A stretch of 64,000 nt of DNA, from assembly GCA_028284865.1 (NCBI GenBank), contig JANQQV010000007.1:124001-188000 (forward strand). Reading direction: 5' to 3'. Source of the stretch: Rhodothermales bacterium (GTDB taxonomy: Bacteria; Bacteroidota; Rhodothermia; Rhodothermales; UBA10348). The notes below the pieces were generated by a model. It saw only the letters and a program-made list of their open reading frames with translations, ran no database searches and was not told the origin of the DNA. Below are positions 21,313-30,103 of this stretch, in pieces. Numbering within the stretch: position 1 is the stretch's first letter; each line of letters starts with the position of its first letter. The translations under genes were made by a program, and so were the position numbers.

Positions 21313-22326
21313 ATGAAACTGAACACGAACTATCTCGGCTTCAATCTCTCCTCTCCCATCGTACCCTCGGCATCACCCTTGTCGGAGAACGTGGACAACA
21401 TTCGGGCGATGGAAGACTATGGCGCAGGCGCCGTGGTCATGTATTCCTTGTTTGAAGAGCAGATCGAGCACGAAAGTCATGAGCTTGACCACTACCTGAC
21501 CGCAGGTACGGATAGCTTTTCCGAAAGCCTTTCGTTCTTCCCGGACATGAACACCTACGTAACCGGTCCCGATCTTTATCTGGAGAAGATCAGGAGAGCT
21601 CGAGAGGCCGTCGACATTCCTGTCATCGCCAGTTTGAACGGCGCCTCTCCCGGCGGATGGACCAATCATGCCAGGCTCATGGAAGAAGCCGGCGCTTCGG
21701 CCATCGAACTCAATCTCTACTACATCCCCACCGACATCGACATCTCTGGCGAACAGATTGAAAAGCGGTATCTGGCTGTGGTCAAGTTGGTGCGCGAGGC
21801 TGTGGGTATTCCCGTAGCCGTGAAGTTGAGTCCGTACTTCTCTTCAACAGCGCATTTCGCCAACGAGCTGTGCAAGGTCGGCGCGTCCGGACTGGTTCTG
21901 TTCAATCGCTTCTACCAGCCTGACCTCGACATCTACAATCTGGAGGTCGTGCCCAGCCTGCATCTCTCATCGCCAGCTGAGATTCGGCTACCGCTGCGAT
22001 GGATCGCCATGCTCTACAACCGGATCCCTGCCGATCTGGCCTTGACCAGCGGCGTCCACTCTTATCAGGATGTAATCAAGGGCCTCATGGCTGGAGCCTC
22101 TGTGGTGCAGATGGCCTCTGAGTTGCTGAAACATGGTATCTCGCGCATTCAGGACATCCTGGAAGCAACCAACACGTGGCTGGAGGAGCATGAATACGAC
22201 TCCGTCGAACAGCTGCAGGGAAGCATGAGCCAAATGCATGTCGCTGACCCATCGGCTTTCGAGCGGGCCAACTACATGCGGGTGCTCAAGTCCTGGCAGG
22301 AGGATCCCATGGGGACCGCGCTGTGA
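21313..22326 (+). CDS. Dihydroorotate dehydrogenase-like flavoprotein
   Basis: 337 residues of TIM-barrel flavoprotein type. It opens 'MKLNTNYLGFNLSSPIVPSAS', has 'VIASLNGASPGGW', 'AIELNLYYIP', 'VAVKLSPYFSS' and 'GLVLFNRFYQPD', the order of DHOD-family FMN contacts. The barrel is related to PyrD, but members of this subfamily commonly sit next to pyruvate:ferredoxin oxidoreductase, as here, so a role tied to ferredoxin or pyruvate metabolism is possible. True orotate synthesis is less likely. ATG start; nifJ ends 90 bases upstream. Confidence 0.88.
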   Translation: MKLNTNYLGFNLSSPIVPSASPLSENVDNIRAMEDYGAGAVVMYSLFEEQIEHESHELDHYLTAGTDSFSESLSFFPDMNTYVTGPDLYLEKIRRAREAVDIPVIASLNGASPGGWTNHARLMEEAGASAIELNLYYIPTDIDISGEQIEKRYLAVVKLVREAVGIPVAVKLSPYFSSTAHFANELCKVGASGLVLFNRFYQPDLDIYNLEVVPSLHLSSPAEIRLPLRWIAMLYNRIPADLALTSGVHSYQDVIKGLMAGASVVQMASELLKHGISRIQDILEATNTWLEEHEYDSVEQLQGSMSQMHVADPSAFERANYMRVLKSWQEDPMGTAL

Positions 22327-22447
22327 TAGGTCCCGGTTTGATGGGCGCGTCTTTCCGGTGAGGTTGCTCGGACCTTGAAGGACAGGGTTAGCGGTCCTAC
22401 TTTGCGGACCCTTTGCCCTTCTTCACGCCAGCCTCCTCCCCCGCACT

Positions 22448-24169
22448 ATGAAATTCCGAATTTCAGCAGCTGTGCTGACCATTGCATTCCTGTTCGTCTG
22501 GAGTGTACCCGCCTTTGCACAGCACGGACGTCAGCCCGTTTCAGCGCCCAATGGCATGGTTGTCTCCACCCAATATCTGGCCTCAGAAGTCGGGAGAGAC
22601 ATCCTTCAGCAGGGTGGCAATGCCGTGGATGCCGCCATCGCTACAGCCTTCGCGCTGGCCGTAGTACACCCTTCAGCGGGAAACATCGGAGGTGGCGGAT
22701 TCCTGGTTTATCATGGTGCGGATGGCGAAGTCACGGCCTTCAATTTTCGCGAGAAAGCGCCAATGGCCGCTACCGAGACCATGATGCTAAATGACGACGG
22801 CAGCATCGCTTCGGAAAATCGCCACGTCAACCTCTTGTCAACGGGCGTTCCGGGGACAGTCGCAGGTCTGGTATTGGCCCATGAACGCTTGGGATCGCTT
22901 CCGTGGGCAATGCTGGTTCAGCCCGCAGTGCGTCTCGCTGAAGAAGGGTTTCCATTTACCCGCAACCTGTCGGGTTTCCAGAACCGACTGCTCGATCGCG
23001 TGGCCAATGACCCGATTTATCAGTCAAGCGTGGATGCATTCCTGAAACCGGGTGCCGAGACGCATGAAGTTGGCGAGATGCTGATCCAATCGGATCTGGC
23101 TGAGACCTTGAAGCGAATCCGGGATCACGGTCGCGATGGCTTCTATGCTGGCCAAACGGCTCGCTTGATCGCTGAATTCATGGAAGAGTGGGGTGGTTTG
23201 ATCACCGAAGAAGACTTGGCCGCTTACGAAGCTGCCGAGCAGGATCCTCTTCATGGCACATACCGCGGTCACGACATCTACTCGATGAGCCCTCCCTCTT
23301 CTGGTGGTATCGCCTTGATCACGATGCTCAATATCCTTGAGGCCTACGATCTGGCTGACATGGGACACAACTCCGCCGAGTACCTGCACTATCTGACCGA
23401 AGCCATGCGCAGGGCCTATGCAGACCGAGCGCAGTTTGTTGGGGATCCCGCATTCAATCCGGACATGCCAGTGGATTGGTTGATTTCGAAAGAGCACGCG
23501 GCTGATTTGCGAGCCACGATCGATGCGGATATGAAGTCAGAGAGCGACTCCAGTGCATTCAACGGTCTTCAGCCCTACGAAAGCGAAGAGACCACACATT
23601 TTTCTGTTGTTGACGCAGACGGCAACATGGTTTCGCTGACCTACACCCTTGAGTTTGGTTACGGCAACTCGATCGTGGTTGAGGGTGCCGGCTTCCTGCT
23701 GAACAATGAGATGGGCGACTTCAACCCGAAGCCCGGCTACACGGATCGCCGTGGCAACATCGGGACGGACCCTAACCTGGTCGCCCCACAGAAACGCATG
23801 CTCTCCTCCATGACGCCCACGATCGTCGCAAAGGACGGACATCCCATGCTGGCTATTGGCAGTCCCGGCGGGCGGACGATCATCAACACGGTTCTGCAAG
23901 TCGTCTTGAACGTGATTGACCACGACATGGATGTCGCTCAAGCGGTCGAGGCTCCTCGCTTCCATCATCAGTGGCTGCCGGACGAGTCCCGATTCGAGGG
24001 AGGCTATTTCTCACAGGACACAATCGACCTGTACAAGCGCTACGGCCATCGCGTCTCGTATCGAGGAAGTCAGGGACGGGCCATGGGCATTTACGTTGAC
24101 CGGGAGCAGAACCTCCTATTCGGTTCGGCGGACTCCAGGAGCTACAAAGGACGAGCTGTCGGATACTGA
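22448..24169 (+). CDS. ggt: Gamma-glutamyltransferase
   Basis: 573 residues. A signal peptide (ISAAVLTIAFLFVWSVPAFAQ) sends it to the periplasm. The large subunit begins 'GMVVSTQYLASEVGRDILQQGGNAVDAAIA'; the autoprocessing site is EETTHFSVVD, with the second threonine (about residue 383) the predicted nucleophile of the small subunit. Later motifs 'GFLLNNEMGDF' and 'GSPGGRTIINTVLQV' match the family. It hydrolyses or transfers the gamma-glutamyl group of glutathione and related compounds. A small gene starts 13 bases after its stop. Confidence 0.95.
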   Translation: MKFRISAAVLTIAFLFVWSVPAFAQHGRQPVSAPNGMVVSTQYLASEVGRDILQQGGNAVDAAIATAFALAVVHPSAGNIGGGGFLVYHGADGEVTAFNFREKAPMAATETMMLNDDGSIASENRHVNLLSTGVPGTVAGLVLAHERLGSLPWAMLVQPAVRLAEEGFPFTRNLSGFQNRLLDRVANDPIYQSSVDAFLKPGAETHEVGEMLIQSDLAETLKRIRDHGRDGFYAGQTARLIAEFMEEWGGLITEEDLAAYEAAEQDPLHGTYRGHDIYSMSPPSSGGIALITMLNILEAYDLADMGHNSAEYLHYLTEAMRRAYADRAQFVGDPAFNPDMPVDWLISKEHAADLRATIDADMKSESDSSAFNGLQPYESEETTHFSVVDADGNMVSLTYTLEFGYGNSIVVEGAGFLLNNEMGDFNPKPGYTDRRGNIGTDPNLVAPQKRMLSSMTPTIVAKDGHPMLAIGSPGGRTIINTVLQVVLNVIDHDMDVAQAVEAPRFHHQWLPDESRFEGGYFSQDTIDLYKRYGHRVSYRGSQGRAMGIYVDREQNLLFGSADSRSYKGRAVGY

Positions 24170-24182
24170 CCGCGCGTGATTC

Positions 24183-24539
24183 ATGCCAAAGACCCACTCA
24201 TCAGAACCTGCCAATCCCGAACGCCTGGAAGCGTACTTGAGGGACATGCGACTCCTGCACCCGGAGTACGACCTTCCCTTGTTTGATTTCTGGGATCCAG
24301 GAGTGGTTGACGACATGACGGCAGTACGGCAAGTCCGTAGTAACCCCGACGCTTATGATGCCCGATTGGGCCCCTTCGCTGTCACTTACGAGGCCGGAGA
24401 CTTCATTCCCGTGAAGCTCGAAATCCGCGATGCAGCGACCGGGCGACGGCTCCGCCAGGATGGCGAGGACGATCTTGCCATTCTCCATCGTTTGGCTGAA
24501 AAATGCCGCACAACCTCGATCCCACCCTCAGTCGAGTGA
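24183..24539 (+). CDS. Small protein of unknown function
   Basis: 118 residues, not recognised. Mostly charged and soluble, with 'YLRDMRLLHPEYDLPLFDFW' and 'YEAGDFIPVKLEIRD'. It follows ggt by 13 bases and precedes another small gene by 4 bases, all on the plus strand, which supports it as a real gene in the same transcript. An opposite-strand frame in the same place is less well placed. Confidence 0.55.
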   Translation: MPKTHSSEPANPERLEAYLRDMRLLHPEYDLPLFDFWDPGVVDDMTAVRQVRSNPDAYDARLGPFAVTYEAGDFIPVKLEIRDAATGRRLRQDGEDDLAILHRLAEKCRTTSIPPSVE

Positions 24540-24543
24540 ATCC

Positions 24544-24735
24544 ATGGACATCGTTCAGTTCCTCTTTGCTGTCGTCAATCTCCTTTTGGCTTTGGTCGTT
24601 TTGTTCGGAGGCCAGCTGATTTTCAAACGGCTGACTGAACTTCGCGAGGACATCGAAGCCATCGAACGACGTCTTCCGCCTGAGGACACCAAAGGACCAG
24701 GTGGGTCTGACCCCAACCTGCACTGGAAACAGTGA
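24544..24735 (+). CDS. Small single-span membrane protein
   Basis: 63 residues from ATG 24544 (MDIVQFLFAVVNLLLALVV). One N-terminal helix (FLFAVVNLLLALVVLFG) is followed by a charged amphipathic helix (LTELREDIEAIERRL) and a short tail. A longer frame upstream overlaps the previous gene, so the internal ATG, four bases after that stop, is chosen. No family recognised. Confidence 0.6.
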   Translation: MDIVQFLFAVVNLLLALVVLFGGQLIFKRLTELREDIEAIERRLPPEDTKGPGGSDPNLHWKQ

Positions 24736-24746
24736 GCGATTGTGGT

Positions 24747-25301
24747 TCAGGTCAGACTGCGTGTGACCAACGTCCGCAGATCAGTCAAGTCGTCATCTGA
24801 CAAGCTTGAGCGTTGACGTGCAAGGAATCGGGTGGCGGTGCTGATGGCCGCCCGCATTTTGGGATCAGCCATGTGCATCGAGGCATTGCGACCAGCGCGA
24901 TGTACCATGGATTCGAATGAGTCGGTAACCGATGAAGCTCCTCCTTTACGCCAGCGATACACGCGTTCGGCTTCCGTAATGGCATCGACCATGTCTTCGT
25001 TTTCACCGCCGAAAATGACCTGGACAGCCAATGCGCCCGAAATGAGCATTTCGACGTAATCAAGCAAGCCATACCGGCCTTCGCTCGTATGGTCGTAGTT
25101 GAAATGCACGACCAGCTCACCTTTCCGCTCACGGATGCCGGAGACTTCGATACCGTGATAGGTGCAGAACACAAATCGAGCTGCTTCCCGAACGTGTTGG
25201 CGATAGCCGCCGGAACGTTGCCTGGATTCCGCACGGAATAGGCGCGACAAGGTGGAGTTCTTGGAGAACATGAGGGGATCCAATGTCTGTTTCTCCCTCA
25301 T
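24747..25301 (-). CDS. Hypothetical protein, unknown
   Basis: About 184 residues from ATG 25301 (MREKQTLDPLMF); a TTG at 25397 would add 32. It is soluble. The segment LLDYVEMLISGALAVQVIFG followed by an acidic helix faintly recalls the FtsH-type M41 peptidase helix ('..gGraAEelvFG..'), but no HExxH is visible, so this is not assigned. It lies downstream of the permease and may share its transcript; it is convergent with the small membrane gene. Confidence 0.6.
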   Translation of the reverse strand: MREKQTLDPLMFSKNSTLSRLFRAESRQRSGGYRQHVREAARFVFCTYHGIEVSGIRERKGELVVHFNYDHTSEGRYGLLDYVEMLISGALAVQVIFGGENEDMVDAITEAERVYRWRKGGASSVTDSFESMVHRAGRNASMHMADPKMRAAISTATRFLARQRSSLSDDDLTDLRTLVTRSLT

Positions 25302-25410
25302 GGATCGTCGCTTGCCTACCTCGGATGAATGCGGAAAGCGGGGTAAATGCGTACGCAGATCTGCGTAATCCGTCCCGCTCAAATACACTTCACCCAAGAG
25401 GTATCGACGA

Positions 25411-27534
25411 TTACCTGCGTGACTTAAGCTGTATTCGCAGCTCGGTGATGTCTGACGGCTCTCCGATGATCGTTACCCGATCGCCATCCTTGAACTCCGT
25501 AGAGCCGCGCGGGAATTCAACTTCCCCGTCGCGCTGAATAATGGCTACCAGGCACGAGCCAGGAAGCGTCAGATCCATGAGCTTTCGGTTTCGCCACTCG
25601 GATGCCTGTTGATCCGAAACGTTGACCGTGAGCGCACGGTCGTTCCGGAGAAGTACCTCACGCAATTCCTGCTCATCCCGTGCTCCGTGCCAATCATCCA
25701 GGAAGCTCTCTTCATCCACACGTCCCGCAATCTGTGCCAGGATCCGGAGATGCTGGCCAGGATTGGCTTCGGGACTGACCAGGAAGAACAGGGTCCTGAC
25801 CTGCTTGTCATCTTCGATCTCTGGGGTCAGAGGATCATTCCCAGGCACGAACACAGGGTCTTTCGATCTGACCAGGACCAATTCCGATTGGTCGAGCGCT
25901 TCGGTTCGGAAGTGCGGCAAGGCCACCCCTCGCGTTACCGGCGTCGCACCAACCCGGGTTCCGTTCATGATACGATCACGGATTTCATCCTCCGACGAAG
26001 GAAGGCGGCGAGCCAACATGGCCGAGACCTTTTCAACGACCTGCGGGAAATCGTGAGGCTCTTGCAGATCCAACACAAACGAGCGGGCGACCACCTTTTC
26101 GTACGGATCTTCGCCTCGGAGCCCTTTTTCCTTCAGGATGCTGCGGAATTCTACATCGAGACCTTCAAATCGACGCTGACCCAAACGGCTGAACCAGTGG
26201 TAGATCGCGCCATCACGACGCACATTCCCCATCGCATAGAAGCGATACCAGAAGTAGCACAGCAGGGACATGCCGATGGTGAACAGGATGGCCATCGCTC
26301 CCATGTAGACAATCAATGCCCCGCTGGTCAGAATGCCGAAGATCTGAACCCACGGGTAGAATGGAGAGCGATATCCAGGATCGTACGACCGGATGTGGCT
26401 CTCCCGCATCACGATGACAGCAAAATTGAGCAGAATGAAGATCAGCAATTGGAAGGCGGAAGCCAGCTTGGCAATACCTTCTGCGTCCAGGACCACGATG
26501 AACAAGATCATCAGAAAGCCGGTCATCAGGATGCTGTTCAGCGGGGTCTGGAAACGACCGAGCTTGGCCAACGCAGGCGGCAGAAGCCGATCCTTGGCCA
26601 TCGCCCACGGGTAGCGCGAGGCCGACATCAGCCCTGCATTTCCGGTGGAGGCAAATGCTGCCAGCGCGGCGGCGACAATCAGGATGAGGCCCCAACTACC
26701 AGGCAACCAGGTAAAGAACTGGTCGGCCGCGGTCGCTACGGGACGCAGGTCGCTGCTGAGCTGCGACATGTCCATCACGGACACCATGATGAATACGCCC
26801 GCCACGTAAATCAGCGTGGTGATGCCCAGCGAGAGAATCATCCCCAGGGGGATGTTGCGGTCCGGGTTCTTCACTTCCTCGGCAACACTCGTCACCTTGG
26901 TCAATCCCGCGTACGAGACGAACACGAATCCAACAGTGGCCAACAGGCCGGAAACACCGAACGAGAGGAATGGAGTGTTGCGCTCCTTCGTGATCTCCAG
27001 GGGCTGGTCGACGCCCAGATAGATGAAGCCCTGAATCAGGAAGAACGCCAGCACCGTCAATAGAATCGTAACCAGGATGCGCTGAAGTGCCGTGGTCTCC
27101 TTGGCGCCTACGACATTTATGATCATGAAGACCGTGGTCAGGCTCACTGCCACGGTTTTGATCGGCAACTCCACGAAAAACGCTGCATAGGCCCCAATCC
27201 CGATCAGCGCAAAAGCGGTCTTCAGCGTCAGAGCGATATACGTGCCCAATCCACCAATCGTACCGGCCATGGGCCCCAGACTCCGATCCAGGAAGAAGTA
27301 CGTACCACCGGAACGAGGAAGGGCAGTCGAGAGCTCTGCCGCACTGAACATGGCGGGCAGAATCAGGATACCGGCGACGAGGTACGCCAGTGCAACGGAA
27401 GGGCCTGCCTGAGCTGCTGCGAGTCCCGGAAGAAGGAAAAACCCGGAGCTGAACATGGCACCCGTACTGACGGCGAATACGTCGAACAGTCCGAGTTCCT
27501 TTTTCAGGCGCCGCTGGGTGGATGTGGAGGCCAT
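25411..27534 (-). CDS. APC-family amino-acid permease with EIIA-like and RCK_C domains
   Basis: About 707 residues from ATG 27534. The first 430 residues hold about twelve hydrophobic helices beginning 'LGLFDVFAVSTGAMFSSGFFLLPGL', an APC transporter for amino acids or similar compounds in the inner membrane. Then comes a PTS EIIA type-2-like domain with a phospho-histidine candidate in RGVALPHFRTEAL. The end (SCLVAIIQRDGEVEFPRGSTEFKDGDRVTIIG) is a TrkA/RCK_C regulatory domain. Transport could thus respond to HPr phosphorylation or a ligand; ptsH and ptsI are in the window. Substrate is not readable. proC lies upstream on the same strand. Confidence 0.88.
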   Translation of the reverse strand: MASTSTQRRLKKELGLFDVFAVSTGAMFSSGFFLLPGLAAAQAGPSVALAYLVAGILILPAMFSAAELSTALPRSGGTYFFLDRSLGPMAGTIGGLGTYIALTLKTAFALIGIGAYAAFFVELPIKTVAVSLTTVFMIINVVGAKETTALQRILVTILLTVLAFFLIQGFIYLGVDQPLEITKERNTPFLSFGVSGLLATVGFVFVSYAGLTKVTSVAEEVKNPDRNIPLGMILSLGITTLIYVAGVFIMVSVMDMSQLSSDLRPVATAADQFFTWLPGSWGLILIVAAALAAFASTGNAGLMSASRYPWAMAKDRLLPPALAKLGRFQTPLNSILMTGFLMILFIVVLDAEGIAKLASAFQLLIFILLNFAVIVMRESHIRSYDPGYRSPFYPWVQIFGILTSGALIVYMGAMAILFTIGMSLLCYFWYRFYAMGNVRRDGAIYHWFSRLGQRRFEGLDVEFRSILKEKGLRGEDPYEKVVARSFVLDLQEPHDFPQVVEKVSAMLARRLPSSEDEIRDRIMNGTRVGATPVTRGVALPHFRTEALDQSELVLVRSKDPVFVPGNDPLTPEIEDDKQVRTLFFLVSPEANPGQHLRILAQIAGRVDEESFLDDWHGARDEQELREVLLRNDRALTVNVSDQQASEWRNRKLMDLTLPGSCLVAIIQRDGEVEFPRGSTEFKDGDRVTIIGEPSDITELRIQLKSRR

Positions 27535-27660
27535 CGGCGTCGAGAGAAATGATTCTGGGGTGTACCCCTCCCGTTCAGGAAAGGTGTTGGGAGGCAAATG
27601 GTACCCGAGTCACGGGCCATTGTTCTGTTGCGAGTCGCCTCGGCTCCGTTACCGTGGGTG

Positions 27661-28461
27661 CTATCCCAATCCTTCTGCTCGTTCAGCAGATGTCAGGATG
27701 CCACGGATCATGGCGGAGGAAAATCCTCTGTGCTCCAATTCATTCAACCCGGCAATCGTACATCCGCGTGGAGTGGTTACGCGGTCAATCTCTTGCTCCG
27801 GGTGCGCATCGCCTTGAAGGATCAGATCTGCTGCTCCTCGCGCCGTCTGAGCTGCCAGGAGTAAGGCCTCGTCCGCGTGAAAACCGATTTCGGTGCCTCC
27901 CTGGGCTGCCGCACGGACCGTTCTCAAGAAGAAAGCGATCCCACACGCACACAGCGCGGTCGCCGGAATCATCATTTCCTCGTTGATGACCAACGTTGCA
28001 CCGACAGCGTTGAACAATGACTCAGCAATCTCTTTTCCCCGAGCATCTTCATCCAGTGACAGACACGTCATGGATGAGCGCGTCTCGACAGCGGTATTCG
28101 GCATCGCACGGATGACAACCGTACCGTTGGGTACCAAACGCGACACGCGTTCTATCGAAACCCCCGTCAGCGTTGAGATGATCACGTGTCGCTCGGCATC
28201 AATCACGGGAGCGATCCCTTCGACCACATCTTCGAGCTGACCCGGCTGAATCGCGAGCACAACGATGTCAGCGTCCAGGACGGCTTGCTGATTATTGCTC
28301 GTGGTCTGAATTCCGTCGGAAGCCAAATCGGCAAGCTTGTCAACGTTGCGCCGGGTGACCGTGATATGACGGGCCTTGAACGTTCCTGCTTCCTTCCACC
28401 CTCTCGCCAGGGCCGTACCGAGGTTTCCACCGCCGATGATGGCCAGTCGTTTGCCTTTCAT
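27661..28461 (-). CDS. proC: Pyrroline-5-carboxylate reductase
   Basis: 266 residues. The Rossmann loop is LAIIGGGNLGTALARGW; 'VVLAIQPGQLEDVV' and 'STLTGVSIERVSRLVP' follow, then the C-terminal substrate region 'RAMPNTA' and 'RGAADLIL.GDAHPEQEIDRVTTPRGCTIAGL' with its proline-synthesis signature. It reduces pyrroline-5-carboxylate to proline with NAD(P)H in the cytoplasm. It lies 127 bases upstream of the permease gene. Confidence 0.93.
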   Translation of the reverse strand: MKGKRLAIIGGGNLGTALARGWKEAGTFKARHITVTRRNVDKLADLASDGIQTTSNNQQAVLDADIVVLAIQPGQLEDVVEGIAPVIDAERHVIISTLTGVSIERVSRLVPNGTVVIRAMPNTAVETRSSMTCLSLDEDARGKEIAESLFNAVGATLVINEEMMIPATALCACGIAFFLRTVRAAAQGGTEIGFHADEALLLAAQTARGAADLILQGDAHPEQEIDRVTTPRGCTIAGLNELEHRGFSSAMIRGILTSAERAEGLG

Positions 28462-28488
28462 GAATGCTGAGTTTCGCTGGATGACAGT

Positions 28489-30102
28489 CTAGTCCACGAC
28501 CTGGATCGGTCGCGCGACAGACCTGCCTTTATGCTGAATACGCAGGATGTAGGTCCCGCTCGCAGTTACGCCCGGTACCTCGAACGGCACGTCGTGTTGA
28601 CCTGTTTGCAAAATGCCCAGGTCACTGGATGCTACCGTTCGGCCCATGAGATCAACGATGGACAGGGCCACTGGACCTGGCTCATGGACGGAAAGCAATA
28701 CGCGTGCATTGCCTTGCATCGGATTCGGGTAGACGCTGTCGAGCCGGACCTGATCGGGCAGCGAGTGCACTTCATCCGTTGACGTGGACAACGCGCCATT
28801 GAACACATTCAGGACGGGATAGGCCCCATTGAAGACCTGATCAACTTCCCCTTGCTCCATGGCAAACCAGTCGCGAAGAAGACTGCCGTAAACCGAACGG
28901 AAGTCAATTCCGGCAACCATGTTTCGGGCAGGGTCGAGATTCTGCAGATCGGGAGCATCTCCCAGCATGCCGCCAGCCAGGTGCTCACCAAAGATGAACA
29001 TGGGTGCTGATGTCCCATGATCCGTTCCCGAAGAACCGTTCTGAAATACTCTGCGACCGAATTCGGAGAACGTCACACCTGTGACGCGGTCGAGCAATCC
29101 ATCTGTTCTCAGATCCTCAACGAATGCGGCAATCGAATTGCCCAGACGACTCAGCAACGTGTTGTGGAGCCCCGCCTGATTGGCGTGGGTGTCAAAACCG
29201 CCAATGCTGACGTGATAGATTCGCGCTCCGAGACCACCGCGGATCAAGCGTGCCACGGTTGCCAAATCCGTACCGAGCGTGCTGCCTCCGCTGTACGAAA
29301 CCAGATTTCGCCCTACATCAAAAGCGTCCTTGATGACCTGCGCGTACACAAATGAATCATTCGAGACCCGACGGACGAAGGAGATCTCCTGTCCCTGGAT
29401 GGTGTCGGGTACATCGTCTTCGTCGAAAAGCTGTCCCGATTGAGCCAGACGGTCAAGCAACCGCTGATTGGGCAGCGTAACGCCAAGCGATTGACCATGA
29501 CCGGCAAACAAGAGCGGTGTAGAGGCACCGATTTGCAAGGCGATGGGGTGATCCGGCGGGTTGTCCGCATAGGTCGGGTACTCGTTCTCAAGGAACCGGC
29601 CAGACCAGCCGGTGCCTTCCAGTTCGGAGGCGTCTCTTCCAGACAGCCAAACATCAGTTGATGTGAAATGGGATAGTTCGGGCGAGGCATACCCGACATT
29701 TTGAACGATCTCAAGCACACCGTCCTGATAGAGCGGCATCAGCCGCTGAAGGGCCGGATGCAATCCTGTCTCGGAATTGATTGAGAGGGCATCCTGAGGC
29801 GAAATGGCCAGATTCGGTCGTCCGTTGTAATAGATATCGTTGTTGATCGGGACGACCGTATTGAGCCCGTCATTTCCTCCGGATAGCTGGATGACCACCA
29901 GAATCCGGTCCGAGGCTGATCCTGCCAACGCGCGCAGAAGCGGGTTGGCCACCGATGCCTGAACGGTTCGTCCATTCAAGCCCAGCGAGACGGCAGCACC
30001 GGAAAGCGCCATTCCACGCAGGAACTGTCTGCGTGACCAGGTCGAGTGCGCCTTGTCGTGCAGCTCTCCGTCTTCAAGTCGAGATCCGTGATGCGTGCAC
30101 AT
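28489..30102 (-). CDS. DUF1501 protein with Tat signal and type IX sorting domain
   Basis: 537 residues. A twin-arginine signal (WSRRQFLRGMALSGAAVSL) implies folded export. The body is DUF1501: 'RILVVIQLSGGNDGLNTVVP', 'GHGQSLGV', 'FGRRVFQNGSSGTDHG'. The last 80 residues (DSVYPNPMQGNARVLLS, then 'GTYILRI') match the type IX secretion system C-terminal domain of Bacteroidota. DUF1501 proteins are relatives of alkaline-phosphatase-fold sulfatases and usually lie next to DUF1800 genes, as here (one base apart). A polysaccharide- or polymer-related extracellular role is guessed only. Confidence 0.9.
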   Translation of the reverse strand: MCTHHGSRLEDGELHDKAHSTWSRRQFLRGMALSGAAVSLGLNGRTVQASVANPLLRALAGSASDRILVVIQLSGGNDGLNTVVPINNDIYYNGRPNLAISPQDALSINSETGLHPALQRLMPLYQDGVLEIVQNVGYASPELSHFTSTDVWLSGRDASELEGTGWSGRFLENEYPTYADNPPDHPIALQIGASTPLLFAGHGQSLGVTLPNQRLLDRLAQSGQLFDEDDVPDTIQGQEISFVRRVSNDSFVYAQVIKDAFDVGRNLVSYSGGSTLGTDLATVARLIRGGLGARIYHVSIGGFDTHANQAGLHNTLLSRLGNSIAAFVEDLRTDGLLDRVTGVTFSEFGRRVFQNGSSGTDHGTSAPMFIFGEHLAGGMLGDAPDLQNLDPARNMVAGIDFRSVYGSLLRDWFAMEQGEVDQVFNGAYPVLNVFNGALSTSTDEVHSLPDQVRLDSVYPNPMQGNARVLLSVHEPGPVALSIVDLMGRTVASSDLGILQTGQHDVPFEVPGVTASGTYILRIQHKGRSVARPIQVVD

Positions 30103-30103
30103 A

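Noticed and set aside
25609-27063. 484-codon plus-strand frame opposite the permease
   Set aside because: Highly charged, Arg/Gln/Gly-rich sequence without domain features; antisense to clear transmembrane segments.
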